Shown one piece after another: positions 9,505-20,411 of a DNA stretch of 64,000 nucleotides. The stretch's first letter is position 1; each line of letters begins with the position of its first letter. The DNA is from Litoreibacter arenae DSM 19593 (GTDB lineage: Bacteria > Pseudomonadota > Alphaproteobacteria > Rhodobacterales > Rhodobacteraceae), in contig NZ_KE557306.1 of the NCBI RefSeq assembly GCF_000442275.2, positions 1,425,050-1,489,049 on the forward strand, given 5' to 3'. A program made the translations under genes and the position numbers. The notes under the pieces are model-generated. The model worked only from the letters and a program-made list of their open reading frames with translations, ran no database searches and was not told the origin of the DNA.

Positions 9505-10325
9505 TGGAGTGGTCCCTTCCCTTTCAGTTCCCCTTCATGGTCAACGCCATGCTCATCTCGGTCATGCTGGCCATTCCTGCGGGGCTGCTGTCGTGCTTTC
9601 TGGTCCTCAAGGGCTGGTCCCTGATGGGCGACGCGATCAGCCACGCGGTTCTGCCGGGGGTGGTGCTGGCCTATGTTCTGGGCTTGCCGTTGGGGATTGG
9701 TGCGTTCGCCGCCGGTATGGCCTGTGCGGGGCTGACAGGCTTCATTGACGAAAACTCGCGCGTGAAGCGTGACACCGTGATGGGCGTCGTGTTCTCGGGC
9801 ATGTTTGGCCTTGGCATCGTCATGTATACCAAGATTGAAAGCGACGTGCATCTGGATCACATCCTGTTCGGCAACATGCTGGGCGTCGGGCCGGAGGATA
9901 TGTGGACCACCGGCGTGATTGCGGTCGTCGTCACAGGTCTTATCGCGTTCTTCTGGCGCGACCTGCTGCTGCAATCCTTCGACGAGCAACAAGCCCGCGC
10001 TCAAGGTCTGCACGTTCGTGCGCTGCATTTCGGCACGCTCGCGGCGATTTCGCTGACGGTTGTGGCGGCGCTTCAGGCGGTGGGCATCATCCTCGCCATC
10101 GCGTTCCTCGTCGCCCCCGGCGCCATCGCGTTTCTGCTGACCAAGCGGTTCGGGGTGATGTTGTGGCTGTCCATGGCCATCGCGGCGGTGTGTTCGTTCG
10201 TTGGCGTCTATGCCAGCTTCTTCCTCGACAGCGCCCCTGCCCCCACGATCGTTTTGCTGATGACGGCCGCGTTTATCGCCGCCTTCATCCGCGCCAGCGT
10301 TCAGGCCCGCCGCGTCACAATGTGA
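9501..10325 (+). CDS. sitD: Manganese/iron ABC transporter permease
   Basis: 274 aa, second ABC-3 family permease and paralogue of SitC, with LVLKGWSLMGDAISHAVLPGVV and the matching VAPGAIAFLLTKRFG block. The start is GTG at 9501 or ATG at 9504, both overlapping the sitC stop. Last gene of the operon; a strong hairpin follows at 10333-10358. Confidence 0.92.
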   Translation: MMEWSLPFQFPFMVNAMLISVMLAIPAGLLSCFLVLKGWSLMGDAISHAVLPGVVLAYVLGLPLGIGAFAAGMACAGLTGFIDENSRVKRDTVMGVVFSGMFGLGIVMYTKIESDVHLDHILFGNMLGVGPEDMWTTGVIAVVVTGLIAFFWRDLLLQSFDEQQARAQGLHVRALHFGTLAAISLTVVAALQAVGIILAIAFLVAPGAIAFLLTKRFGVMLWLSMAIAAVCSFVGVYASFFLDSAPAPTIVLLMTAAFIAAFIRASVQARRVTM

Positions 10326-10332
10326 CTGGTCA

Positions 10333-10358
10333 AAGCCCCGCCGTGACCAGCGGGGCTT
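10333..10358. terminator. Hairpin between convergent sitD and coxM
   Basis: A perfect 9-bp stem AAGCCCCGC / GCGGGGCTT closes an 8-nt loop. It lies 7 nt after the sitD stop and 7 nt before the coxM stop and is likely a bidirectional terminator. The T-run is weak (TTGTCT on the plus side). Confidence 0.65.
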
Positions 10359-10365
10359 GTCTAAC

Positions 10366-11151
10366 CTAAGCCGCCGGAGTTACCGCGCGGCCGGTCATGA
10401 CCTTCACCAGATGCGCCCGATACGCGGCACTTCCGTGCAAGTCGGACATCATGCCGTCGGCGCTGACGGACAGCCCCTCCAACGCATCGGCAGAGAAGTT
10501 GTCGGAAAGGGCGGCCTCCGCGTCTGTCCAGCGGAACACCCCGTCCTCCGATGCGCCGGTGACGGCAACGCGAACACCGTCAGAGAACTTCGCCACGAAC
10601 ACGCCCACTAGCGCGAAGCGAGAGGCGGGCTGGACGAACTTCTGGTAGTTTGCCACTTCCGGCACCGGGAATTTGACCTCGGTGACGATTTCGCCTTCCT
10701 CCAGCGCAGTGGTGAACATGCCTTGAAAATAGTCGTCCGCGTCGATCTCGCGGGTGTTGGTGACCACGGTGGCATTCGACGCCAGCACCGCCGCCGGATA
10801 GCAGGCGGCGGGGTCGTTATTGGCGATGGAGCCGCCGATGGTCCCGCGATTGCGCACTGCCGGATCGCCGATATGGGACGCCATGGCCGACAGGGCCGGA
10901 TAGCGCCCGTCAGCCGCGACATCGGCGTGGATTGTAGCCCCACCGACGCACAGCCTGCCGTCGTCATCCACACAAATGCCCTTCATTTCGTCGATGCCGG
11001 TCAGGCTCACCAGCGTCTCGGGGCTGGCAAGGCGTTGCTTGAGGGTCGGTATCAGCGTCTGCCCGCCTCCCAAGGCCTGCGCCTCGTCAGAGGCCAGAGC
11101 CTTCACCGCATCCGCGATGGTGGAGGGCCGGTTTATCTCAAAGTTATACAT
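10366..11151 (-). CDS. coxM: CO/xanthine dehydrogenase-family FAD-binding (M) subunit
   Basis: 261 aa from the ATG at 11151 (GGAGAG upstream; the longer frame start lacks a site). This is the medium FAD subunit of a molybdenum hydroxylase, passing electrons from the 2Fe-2S subunit to the acceptor. The FAD-binding motifs ALGGGQTLIP and TIGGSIANNDPAA, and the C-terminal CO_deh_flav_C region, are present. Last gene of the G-S-L-M operon, 20 bp after coxL. Because the large subunit is form II, the physiological substrate may not be CO. Confidence 0.88.
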   Translation of the reverse strand: MYNFEINRPSTIADAVKALASDEAQALGGGQTLIPTLKQRLASPETLVSLTGIDEMKGICVDDDGRLCVGGATIHADVAADGRYPALSAMASHIGDPAVRNRGTIGGSIANNDPAACYPAAVLASNATVVTNTREIDADDYFQGMFTTALEEGEIVTEVKFPVPEVANYQKFVQPASRFALVGVFVAKFSDGVRVAVTGASEDGVFRWTDAEAALSDNFSADALEGLSVSADGMMSDLHGSAAYRAHLVKVMTGRAVTPAA

Positions 11152-11171
11152 GGGTTCTCTCCAGTTCTGGC

Positions 11172-13535
<2,364 letters not shown>

Positions 13536-13586
13536 TTGAAATCCTCCCGTTACAGTGGGTTAGAAACCCACCCTACGTCATTGAAA

Positions 13587-14072
13587 TTATTCGGCTGCGA
13601 CAGCAGGCACGTCTTGGCCCGATGCGGCCAGAATGGCTTTGACGATGTTGTGATACCCTGTGCAGCGGCAGATATTGCCTTCGAGGTAGTCACGCACCTC
13701 GGCCTCGGTGGGCTTGGGATTTTCCTTCAGCAAAGCTGCTGCTGACATGACCATCCCCGGCGTACAGAACCCGCATTGCAACCCGTGATGCTCCTTGAAC
13801 GCCGCCTGGATGACATTCAGCGACCCGTCCTTGTTGGCCTGCCCCTCGATGGTTGCGACCTCCGCGCCATCGGCTTCGGCGGCGAACATGGTGCATGACT
13901 TCACCGCCTTTCCGTCGACATGGACCACGCAGGCGCCGCATTGCGACGTGTCACACCCGATATGGGTTCCGGTCAGGTGCAAATCGTCGCGCAGGAAGGC
14001 AGACAGCAGCGTGCGTCCTTCCACCTCTCCCGACACGGCCTTGCCGTTTACGGTCATGGATACTTTGGTCAT
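13587..14072 (-). CDS. coxS: CO/xanthine dehydrogenase-family 2Fe-2S (S) subunit
   Basis: 161 aa, complete two-cluster iron-sulfur subunit. The plant-ferredoxin-type cluster ligands are in [16 protein letters not shown] and KSC. The second all-helical cluster uses QCGFCTPGM and [12 protein letters not shown]. It relays electrons from the molybdenum centre in CoxL to FAD in CoxM. It lies between coxG (43 bp upstream) and coxL (51 bp downstream) on the same transcript. Confidence 0.92.
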   Translation of the reverse strand: MTKVSMTVNGKAVSGEVEGRTLLSAFLRDDLHLTGTHIGCDTSQCGACVVHVDGKAVKSCTMFAAEADGAEVATIEGQANKDGSLNVIQAAFKEHHGLQCGFCTPGMVMSAAALLKENPKPTEAEVRDYLEGNICRCTGYHNIVKAILAASGQDVPAVAAE

Positions 14073-14115
14073 TCATTCCTCCCTAATGTCTGTGACGTCT
14101 GGCTACACGTGCGTG

Positions 14116-14625
14116 TCAGCTCACAAGCCGTTTTAGCCAGCCCTTCTTTTTCTCTTCCGGCGGGGCGTCGGGCTCTTCCGCCTCCCCCTCGAGCGCCGTC
14201 TGGAAGCGCTCGAAGAACTGATCTGCCATCTTCTTTGCGAACCCGTCGATAATCCGCGAACCCAACTGGGCGAGTTTGCCGCCGACCTTCGCCTGCACCT
14301 CATAGGACAGACGCGTGCCACCATCCTCGTTCGGGCTCAGTGTTACATCCGCGCCCCCTTTGGCGAAGCCGGCCGGTCCGCCTTTGCCCTCGCCCGAGAT
14401 GGTGCAGCTCTTCTCCGGCACCATGTCAGTGATCTGCACAGCGCCTTTGAAGGTCGCTTTCACCGGACCGACCTTCTGGACTACGACCGCTTCAAACCCT
14501 TCCTCGGCGGACCCCGTCATTTCCTGACATCCGGGCACGCAGGCTTTCAACACGTCCGCATCCAGAAGCGCGATCCAGACCTCAGCCGGGCTGGCGTCGA
14601 TATCGCGGTGGCCTTGAAGTTCCAT
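14116..14625 (-). CDS. coxG: CoxG-like SRPBCC protein
   Basis: 169 aa from the ATG at 14625, which has GGGGG at 6-7 nt; the ATG two codons earlier would sit directly on that site. It is an SRPBCC (START-like) protein of the CoxG family, opening with [17 protein letters not shown] and VPGCQEM, with [23 protein letters not shown] in the second half. CoxG proteins help assemble or membrane-anchor CO-dehydrogenase-type enzymes. The C-terminal 25 residues are a charged, Pro/Glu/Lys-rich tail. It is the first gene of the operon, an unusual position, since coxG is generally downstream of the structural genes. Confidence 0.85.
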   Translation of the reverse strand: MELQGHRDIDASPAEVWIALLDADVLKACVPGCQEMTGSAEEGFEAVVVQKVGPVKATFKGAVQITDMVPEKSCTISGEGKGGPAGFAKGGADVTLSPNEDGGTRLSYEVQAKVGGKLAQLGSRIIDGFAKKMADQFFERFQTALEGEAEEPDAPPEEKKKGWLKRLVS

Positions 14626-14772
14626 GCACATCCCCCAGTGTGACTATTCAGGAGATCCGCCAGTCACGCAGGCAACGCATTAAGTCAGGCAGCAATCTCC
14701 ACACCATCAGGCTGGAGCATTGCCCATCGTTTCTCAAGGAAAATTTTGCGGCACCGGAGGCTGGCGTATGGG

Positions 14773-15252
14773 TCAGGCCATCAAGCGAGTGCTGTCGGGC
14801 CCCAGCCTCGTCAGGCCCATCGCGCCAAGCGCGAGTGCTACTCCGCTTGCCGCTGTGCGGATCTGGTTCCAGATTTGCCAGTTGGCCGAATAGTCTTCCC
14901 AGATTGGTTGCGCCTGCTCCCTTGATCGCGGAACCTCAACCAATGCCAACTGCTCGTTCATGGGGACGTTGACCAGCATCGTCAACAGCAGTCCGAATAG
15001 CGCATAAACAATCCCGGAGGCTGCGAACCAGCGCGCCGCGCTTCGGCATCCGGCACGCCACAAACTCCATGACGCAAATCCGGCAACGAATGGCGTCCCA
15101 AAGAAAGCAGGAGCGAACACCGCGTTGCGTACCGAGCCATTCATCGTGTTCATGGCCTCGATTGCAGTGCGCGGGTCCAGCGTATCAAGCCCCCACATGG
15201 TCGAACACACCCACGCATAGAAAAAGCCGAATATCGCCCCGGAGAAGATCAC
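14773..15252 (-). CDS. DUF1772 membrane protein
   Basis: 159 aa with four hydrophobic segments, matching the DUF1772 (anthrone oxygenase-like) pattern: an N-terminal GAIFGFFYAWVCSTMWGLD helix, a central AFFGTPFVAG helix, and the NVPMNEQL motif followed by a W-rich soluble stretch (WEDYSANWQIWNQIRT). The start is uncertain: GTG at 15252 has no good ribosome site and the frame is open about 10 more codons. It is divergent from the TetR gene, so it is a likely target of that regulator. Biochemical role unknown. Confidence 0.7.
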   Translation of the reverse strand: MIFSGAIFGFFYAWVCSTMWGLDTLDPRTAIEAMNTMNGSVRNAVFAPAFFGTPFVAGFASWSLWRAGCRSAARWFAASGIVYALFGLLLTMLVNVPMNEQLALVEVPRSREQAQPIWEDYSANWQIWNQIRTAASGVALALGAMGLTRLGPDSTRLMA

Positions 15253-15382
15253 GGAGATTACAGCCGATAATTTAGCGACTTGCGACAGGGGTTAATACCT
15301 CTCAGTAACTGTACACATTCATACGGCTTTACTTTTTCGTATACCTGTGTTCGGTAATAATCAAGGTATTTCAGGAGACTCC

Positions 15383-15997
15383 ATGCGAGCAGAAAAGAAA
15401 GACAAGCGCCGTGCCGAAATTGAAGCGGTCGCGCTGGAGGTCATGCGAGAGCGCGGATACGAGGGCGCGTCGATGCTCAACATCGCCAAGGCCGCCAAGG
15501 CGTCGAATGAGACGCTGTATCGCTGGTATGGCGACAAGCAGCGCCTTTTTCTGGAGATCGTGAAGTCGAATGCCGCGGAAGCCGAGGAGGCGTTGGACAA
15601 AGCGCTCAAGGCCCCCCTTCCGCCAGCGGATATTCTGGAACAGATCGGGAAGCTGATGCTTCGGCTTTTGCTTGGCGAGCGCGCAGTCGCTCTGAACCGT
15701 GCGGCCGCCTGCGACGCAAGTGGTCAACTGGGCGGTGCGCTGGCCAAGGGCGGGCGTGAACGGGTATTTCCCAAGATCGTCAAGCTGATGGGCGCGCTGC
15801 GCGAAGCCGGAGTAATCGCCCCGCCCAGTGACGAGCAAGCCGCGACCTGGTTCATACAGCTTCTGATCGGTGACTTGCAGCTTCGGCGCGTGATCGGCAC
15901 GCTGCCTGAACCGACCCGGGGCCAGATTAACCAACACGCCAAAACGACTCTGGCTGCGTTTTATTCCCTCTGCGGCACGGATCAGACAGGCGTGTAG
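15383..15997 (+). CDS. TetR/AcrR-family transcriptional regulator
   Basis: 204 aa from the ATG at 15383, preceded by AGGAG. The N-terminal helix-turn-helix is plain: ASMLNIAKAAKASNETLYRWYGDKQRLF. The C-terminal helical ligand domain shows no specific signature. It is divergent from the DUF1772 gene (130 bp between starts) and probably represses it and itself. ATACG-N12-CGTAT at 15321-15342 is a possible operator. The 3' end overlaps the convergent DUF2189 gene by 16 bp. Confidence 0.85.
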   Translation: MRAEKKDKRRAEIEAVALEVMRERGYEGASMLNIAKAAKASNETLYRWYGDKQRLFLEIVKSNAAEAEEALDKALKAPLPPADILEQIGKLMLRLLLGERAVALNRAAACDASGQLGGALAKGGRERVFPKIVKLMGALREAGVIAPPSDEQAATWFIQLLIGDLQLRRVIGTLPEPTRGQINQHAKTTLAAFYSLCGTDQTGV

Positions 15998-16761
15998 AGC
16001 GCGCGCCGGTAGATGTGCCATGTTGCGTGCCCAAGCACGGGCAGCGCCAGAAACAAGCCCAAGAACATCGGCACCATCGCGACGAGAACAAACACGGCGA
16101 TGATCGCGGCCCACAGAAGAAGGACAACCTTGTTTCTCATGAAGACGCGAATGGAAAACCCCATCGCGGTCATGAAGTCAATTTCCCGATCCAGCAGCAA
16201 AGGCATTGAGACAACGGTAATCATGTAGGTAAAAAGCGCCACCACGCCGCCCACGACAATTTGAAACGCGATGAGCATCATTCCATGGGGCGTCATGAAC
16301 ATGTCCCAGGACGTCGTGATGTTTATCAGCTGCATATTGCCAAGGAACATTGCGAACGACATATGGGCAAAGAAGCTCCAGAACAGAAAAATAATCACAA
16401 GCAACGCGCCAATCCACGGCAGTTGCCGACCACGTTCGGCCCACACGACGGCCAGCACAGACGCCCAACCCAGCGGCTCATCTGCCTCCAGCCGACGGCT
16501 CACTTCGTATAGACCGACGGCGGCAAACGGGGCGAAGATCGGAAAGCCCAAAGACAGCACCAATGTCCATGTGAAGGTTCCTGCGCCCCAGTAGACCAGC
16601 CCCGCCCCGCACAAGACATAGAACGCGGAGAAGAACAGCCCGTAGGCAGGTGCCCGCGTGAAATCGCGCCATCCTTCGCGCAGCGCACGCAATAGCTCCC
16701 ATAAAGTGACTGTCCCGATTTCGGGACGCGGAGATGCCGCCGGTTCGATCAATTGTGTCAT
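15982..16761 (-). CDS. DUF2189 integral membrane protein
   Basis: 259 aa with six predicted transmembrane helices, opening with a cytoplasmic segment (WELLRALREGWRDFTRAP) and then FFSAFYVLCGAGLVY and FPIFAPFAAVGLYEVSRRLE. These blocks are typical of the DUF2189 family common in alphaproteobacteria, annotated loosely as cytochrome oxidase subunit I-like. No catalytic motif is visible and I assign no function. Its 3' end overlaps the TetR gene by 16 bp, convergently. Confidence 0.8.
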   Translation of the reverse strand: MTQLIEPAASPRPEIGTVTLWELLRALREGWRDFTRAPAYGLFFSAFYVLCGAGLVYWGAGTFTWTLVLSLGFPIFAPFAAVGLYEVSRRLEADEPLGWASVLAVVWAERGRQLPWIGALLVIIFLFWSFFAHMSFAMFLGNMQLINITTSWDMFMTPHGMMLIAFQIVVGGVVALFTYMITVVSMPLLLDREIDFMTAMGFSIRVFMRNKVVLLLWAAIIAVFVLVAMVPMFLGLFLALPVLGHATWHIYRRALYTPV

Positions 16762-16889
16762 GGCTTATGACAGCACAGGTTCCCTGCTTCGGGCAAGCGT
16801 TTGATGTCGAAAAGAATGTCGACCAAGAGGATGGATTTCAACTGTCAGGCCCGTGTAAATGAACTGGTGAGCAAGATCGGAGATGTTCC

Positions 16890-18287
16890 ATGAAACGATA
16901 CCCACGCGATATGCGCGGCCACGGGGCAAAACCGCCCAACGCCAACTGGCCCGGCGGAGCGAAAATCGCGGTGCAGATCGTTCTCAATTACGAGGAAGGT
17001 GGCGAGAATTGCGTGCTGCATGGCGACACGGCGTCTGAGGCGTTTCTTTCCGAGATCACCGGAGCGGCACCGTGGCCGGGCCAGCGCCACTGGAACATGG
17101 AGTCGGTCTACGAATACGGGGCGCGGTCGGGTTTCTGGCGGCTGCACCGGCTGCTGGAAAATCTACCGGTCACGGTCTTCGGTGTTGCGACGGCGTTGGC
17201 GCGCTCTCCGGAGCAGGTCGCTGCGATGAAAGACGCCGGTTGGGAAATCGCGTCGCATGGGTTGAAGTGGATCGACTACCGCGATCACGACGAGGAGGAC
17301 GAGCGCGCAGACATGGTCGCGGCGGTCAAGCTCCACACAGAGGTTGTCGGCGAAGCGCCGCGCGGGTGGTACACGGGACGTTGCTCGGCGAACACAGTCA
17401 TGCTGGCGGCGGAACTGGGCCAGTTCGATTACATCGCCGACAGCTATGCCGATGACCTGCCCTACTACATGCGACACGACGGGCGCGACCAGCTGATTGT
17501 GCCTTATACGCTCGACTGCAACGACATGCGCTTTGCCACGACACAAGGGTTCAATTCGGGGGACCAGTTCGAGAGCTACCTGCGCGACAGTTTCGACGCG
17601 CTTTATGAAGACGGCACCGCAGGTAGGCCAAAGATGATGTCCATCGGCCTGCATTGCCGCCTGATCGGGCGGCCCGGCCGGGTTCAAGCGCTGAAGCGAT
17701 TTTTGAGTTACGTGCAAAGCCATGACGAAGTCTGGTTCGCCAGCCGCCTACAGATCGCGCAGCGCTGGCTGGCGGAGCATCCGCCAACCCCTGCGACGCG
17801 CCCTACATTGATGGATAAGTCCACCTTCGTAAGCACATATGGCGACGTGTTCGAGCAATCCCCATGGGTGGCTGAACGCGCGTGGAATCTGGAACTGGGC
17901 CCCGCGCATGACAGCGCCGAAGGGCTTTGGAGCGCCATGTCGCGTGTGTTTCGCGCGGCCAGCCCGACGCAACGGCTCGAAGTTCTTGATGCACATCCTG
18001 ATCTGGCAAGCATGCTGACTGGCGAAAGTCAGCCCACTTCCGAGCAATCCGGGCAATGGCTCGGCGGATTGACCGACGACGAGCGACAGACCCTAAGCGA
18101 GTTGAACGAAGACTACATAACCAAGCACGGGTTTCCCTTCATCATCGCCTTAGGCGATACTGACGAGGAGGGTGTTCTCTCATCCTTGGAGCGTCGGATA
18201 AGACATGACAGCGCCGCCGAGTTCGACGAAGCCTGCCGCCAGGTGGAAAGGATCGCCCAACTTCGCCTGAAAAAGCTTCTGCCTTAA
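16890..18287 (+). CDS. puuE-uraD: Bifunctional allantoinase (PuuE) / OHCU decarboxylase (UraD)
   Basis: 465 aa, two enzymes in one chain. Residues 1-300 are a polysaccharide-deacetylase-fold PuuE allantoinase (RYPRDMRGHG, NYEEGGENCVLHGD, GFWRL, ASHGLKWIDYRD, GWYTGRCSANT), which opens allantoin to allantoate. Residues about 310-465 are a UraD-type decarboxylase, with FVSTYGDVFEQSPWVAERAW, the catalytic-site HPDL (His369) and LNEDYITKHGFPFIIA. UraD makes S-allantoin from OHCU, so the fusion joins consecutive steps of urate breakdown. Such fusions are known in proteobacteria. No urate oxidase or HIU hydrolase gene lies in the window. The start has TGGTGAGCAAGATCGGAG upstream. Confidence 0.93.
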   Translation: MKRYPRDMRGHGAKPPNANWPGGAKIAVQIVLNYEEGGENCVLHGDTASEAFLSEITGAAPWPGQRHWNMESVYEYGARSGFWRLHRLLENLPVTVFGVATALARSPEQVAAMKDAGWEIASHGLKWIDYRDHDEEDERADMVAAVKLHTEVVGEAPRGWYTGRCSANTVMLAAELGQFDYIADSYADDLPYYMRHDGRDQLIVPYTLDCNDMRFATTQGFNSGDQFESYLRDSFDALYEDGTAGRPKMMSIGLHCRLIGRPGRVQALKRFLSYVQSHDEVWFASRLQIAQRWLAEHPPTPATRPTLMDKSTFVSTYGDVFEQSPWVAERAWNLELGPAHDSAEGLWSAMSRVFRAASPTQRLEVLDAHPDLASMLTGESQPTSEQSGQWLGGLTDDERQTLSELNEDYITKHGFPFIIALGDTDEEGVLSSLERRIRHDSAAEFDEACRQVERIAQLRLKKLLP

Positions 18288-18360
18288 CCTACGAACCCAT
18301 CCCTTGGAGCCGTCGCAGCTTCGCGCTATGTCTGCTCAACTGTATTTGCGAGGAACGCCC

Positions 18361-19722
18361 ATGACGACCCTGACCTGTTTCAAAAGCTACGACGTGCGTG
18401 GTCGCTTGGGTGACGAGCTGAACGAAGACATCTGTTACGGGATTGGCAGGGGCTTCGCACGCTCGATTGACCCGGGCTCTGTCGTCATCGGCTACGACAT
18501 CCGCCCGACATCCCAGATGCTGGCTGGCCAATTGGCCGAAGGATTGCGCGACGAGGGCGTCGACGTTATCAGCATCGGGCTTTGCGGAACGGAAGAGGTC
18601 TACTTCGCAACATCACATTATGACGCTGGCGGTGGACTGATGGTCACGGCCTCGCATAATCCCATCGACTATAACGGCATCAAGATGGTGCGGGCAGGCT
18701 CGCGACCGATTTCCTCTGCGGATGGTCTGGGAGAGATACAAGCGTTGGTTGAAGCAGGCGATTTCGGGCCGGCCAAAAAGCGTGGCGTTCTGGAGCACCG
18801 CGATCCCCGCGATGCATACGCCGAACGGGTGGCAAGTTTTGCGGATGTATCGACTTGGCGTCCGATGAAAGCAGTCGTCAACGCAGGAAATGGCGTCGCC
18901 GGCCCCGCCTTCGATGTCATCGCCGACAAATTGAAAGCGCCTGTGGAGTTCATCCGCCAGCATCACGACCCCGATGGCAGCTTTCCCAACGGCATTCCGA
19001 ACCCGTTGCTGGAGGAAAACCGAGCCCAGACGGCGGAGCGTGTATTATCCGAAGGGGCCGATCTTGGCATCGCTTGGGATGGCGACTTCGACCGCTGCTT
19101 TTTCTTCGACGAAACCGGCGCCTTCATCGACGGTGAATATGTGGTGGCCTTGCTGGCCGGTGCATTTCTGGAAAAACACAACGGCGCGAAGATCATTCAT
19201 GATCCCCGTGTAATCTGGGCACTCTTGGATTTGGTCGAGCGGGGCGGCGGCGAGGCTGTTGTCTCGAAATCGGGCCATTCGCATATCAAGGCGAAGATGC
19301 GCGAGGTTGACGCGGTCTATGGCGGCGAGATGTCAGCGCACCACTATTTTCGCGACTTCATGTATTGCGACAGCGGTATGATCCCGTGGATCTTGCTCGT
19401 CGAGCATATGAGCAACTCCGGCAAGAAGCTTTCCGAACTTGTCGCCGACATGCAGGCGCGGTTCCCATCCTCCGGCGAAATCAACTTCAAGCTGGACGAC
19501 AAGCAACCTGCCATCGACGCGTTCGAGGCAACTTACCTGCCCCACGCCAAGGCGGTGGACCGTCTGGACGGGCTGTCACTGGATTACGGCGACTGGCGGG
19601 TAAACCTGCGCCAGTCAAACACCGAGCCTGTGTTGCGCCTGAACGTCGAGGCACGCGGCGACCGCGCGCTGCTGGCGGCGAAGGTGGCGGAGATCAGCGC
19701 GTTGATACGGAACGCAAAATGA
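18361..19722 (+). CDS. manB: Phosphomannomutase
   Basis: 453 aa from the ATG at 18361 (GAGGA upstream), which starts right at the family's MTTLTCFKSYDVRG motif. Alpha-D-phosphohexomutase with four domains: active-site phosphoserine loop TASHNPIDYNGIKM, metal-binding DGDFDRCFFFD, sugar-binding GGEMSAHHYF, and phosphate-binding RQSNTEPVLRLNVEA. It interconverts mannose-6-P and mannose-1-P for GDP-mannose and surface polysaccharide. Sequence style is CpsG/ManB-like rather than phosphoglucosamine mutase. It is 73 bp after puuE-uraD but functionally unrelated to it. Confidence 0.92.
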   Translation: MTTLTCFKSYDVRGRLGDELNEDICYGIGRGFARSIDPGSVVIGYDIRPTSQMLAGQLAEGLRDEGVDVISIGLCGTEEVYFATSHYDAGGGLMVTASHNPIDYNGIKMVRAGSRPISSADGLGEIQALVEAGDFGPAKKRGVLEHRDPRDAYAERVASFADVSTWRPMKAVVNAGNGVAGPAFDVIADKLKAPVEFIRQHHDPDGSFPNGIPNPLLEENRAQTAERVLSEGADLGIAWDGDFDRCFFFDETGAFIDGEYVVALLAGAFLEKHNGAKIIHDPRVIWALLDLVERGGGEAVVSKSGHSHIKAKMREVDAVYGGEMSAHHYFRDFMYCDSGMIPWILLVEHMSNSGKKLSELVADMQARFPSSGEINFKLDDKQPAIDAFEATYLPHAKAVDRLDGLSLDYGDWRVNLRQSNTEPVLRLNVEARGDRALLAAKVAEISALIRNAK

Positions 19723-19725
19723 AAT

Positions 19726-19745
19726 CGGGGGGCCGCAGCCCCCCG
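19726..19745. terminator. Hairpin between convergent manB and L,D-transpeptidase gene
   Basis: CGGGGGG / CCCCCCG forms a perfect 7-bp GC stem with a 6-nt loop, 3 nt after the manB stop and followed by TCTTGTCTT. It probably terminates transcription from both sides. Confidence 0.65.
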
Positions 19746-19752
19746 TCTTGTC

Positions 19753-20346
19753 TTAGATGATCCGCACTTGGGTGCCGACAGGGCAGAGCGCGAACAGCTC
19801 CTCGATCTTCTCATTGAACAGACCGATACAGCCCGATGACGACCGACGCCCGATCTTGCGCGTATCGTGCGTGCCGTGGATCAGGTAAGCAGGCCAGCTG
19901 AGATACATTGCGTGGGTGCCAAGCGGGTTGCCCGGACCAGGCGGCATGTAATGCAGGCTGGGGTCTTCCTTCTTCATGTTTGCCGTCGGCGTCCAGTCCG
20001 GCCCGACGCGCTTGCGCACAACCTCGGTGTAGCCACGCTTGGTCAACTGGTCGGTGCGAGGCACGGACGTCGCAAACACGCGATAGTCGGACCCATCCGA
20101 ATTCCAATAATGCAGCGCGCGCGAGGTCGTGTCTGCCACGACAGTGGCGACGCCCAGCCTGTCGAAGTGGTCTTGCCAGCGCTGCTGCTGGAAGCTCGAC
20201 GCGTTGCGGCGCACGCCCTTGGCGGTCGACGGGGTGCCGATCTCCTCAAGCGGAGCGGTCACGCTCTGCGCACGTAGCAATGCAGGTGTCGCCAGCGCTG
20301 CGGTCGCGGTTGCCAGAAACAGGCGGCGGTTTGGTTTGTCGATCAT
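19753..20346 (-). CDS. L,D-transpeptidase (YkuD domain)
   Basis: 197 aa from the ATG at 20346, with GGAGGT at 6 nt. The N-terminus NRRLFLATATAALATPALLRAQ is a twin-arginine-like signal. The C-terminal half is a YkuD catalytic domain: YLIHGTHDTRKIGRRSSSGCIGLFN holds the H...S(S)GC active site. It likely forms 3-3 peptidoglycan cross-links or attaches proteins to peptidoglycan in the periplasm. Length and motifs are intact. It is a single gene convergent with manB and 65 bp upstream of gap on the same strand side. Confidence 0.9.
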   Translation of the reverse strand: MIDKPNRRLFLATATAALATPALLRAQSVTAPLEEIGTPSTAKGVRRNASSFQQQRWQDHFDRLGVATVVADTTSRALHYWNSDGSDYRVFATSVPRTDQLTKRGYTEVVRKRVGPDWTPTANMKKEDPSLHYMPPGPGNPLGTHAMYLSWPAYLIHGTHDTRKIGRRSSSGCIGLFNEKIEELFALCPVGTQVRII

Positions 20347-20411
20347 GATTTGACCTCCGTTATTCAAAGCTGCTCCAGTGGGGGATAACAGTTTGTATCA
20401 GCGGGCTGAAC

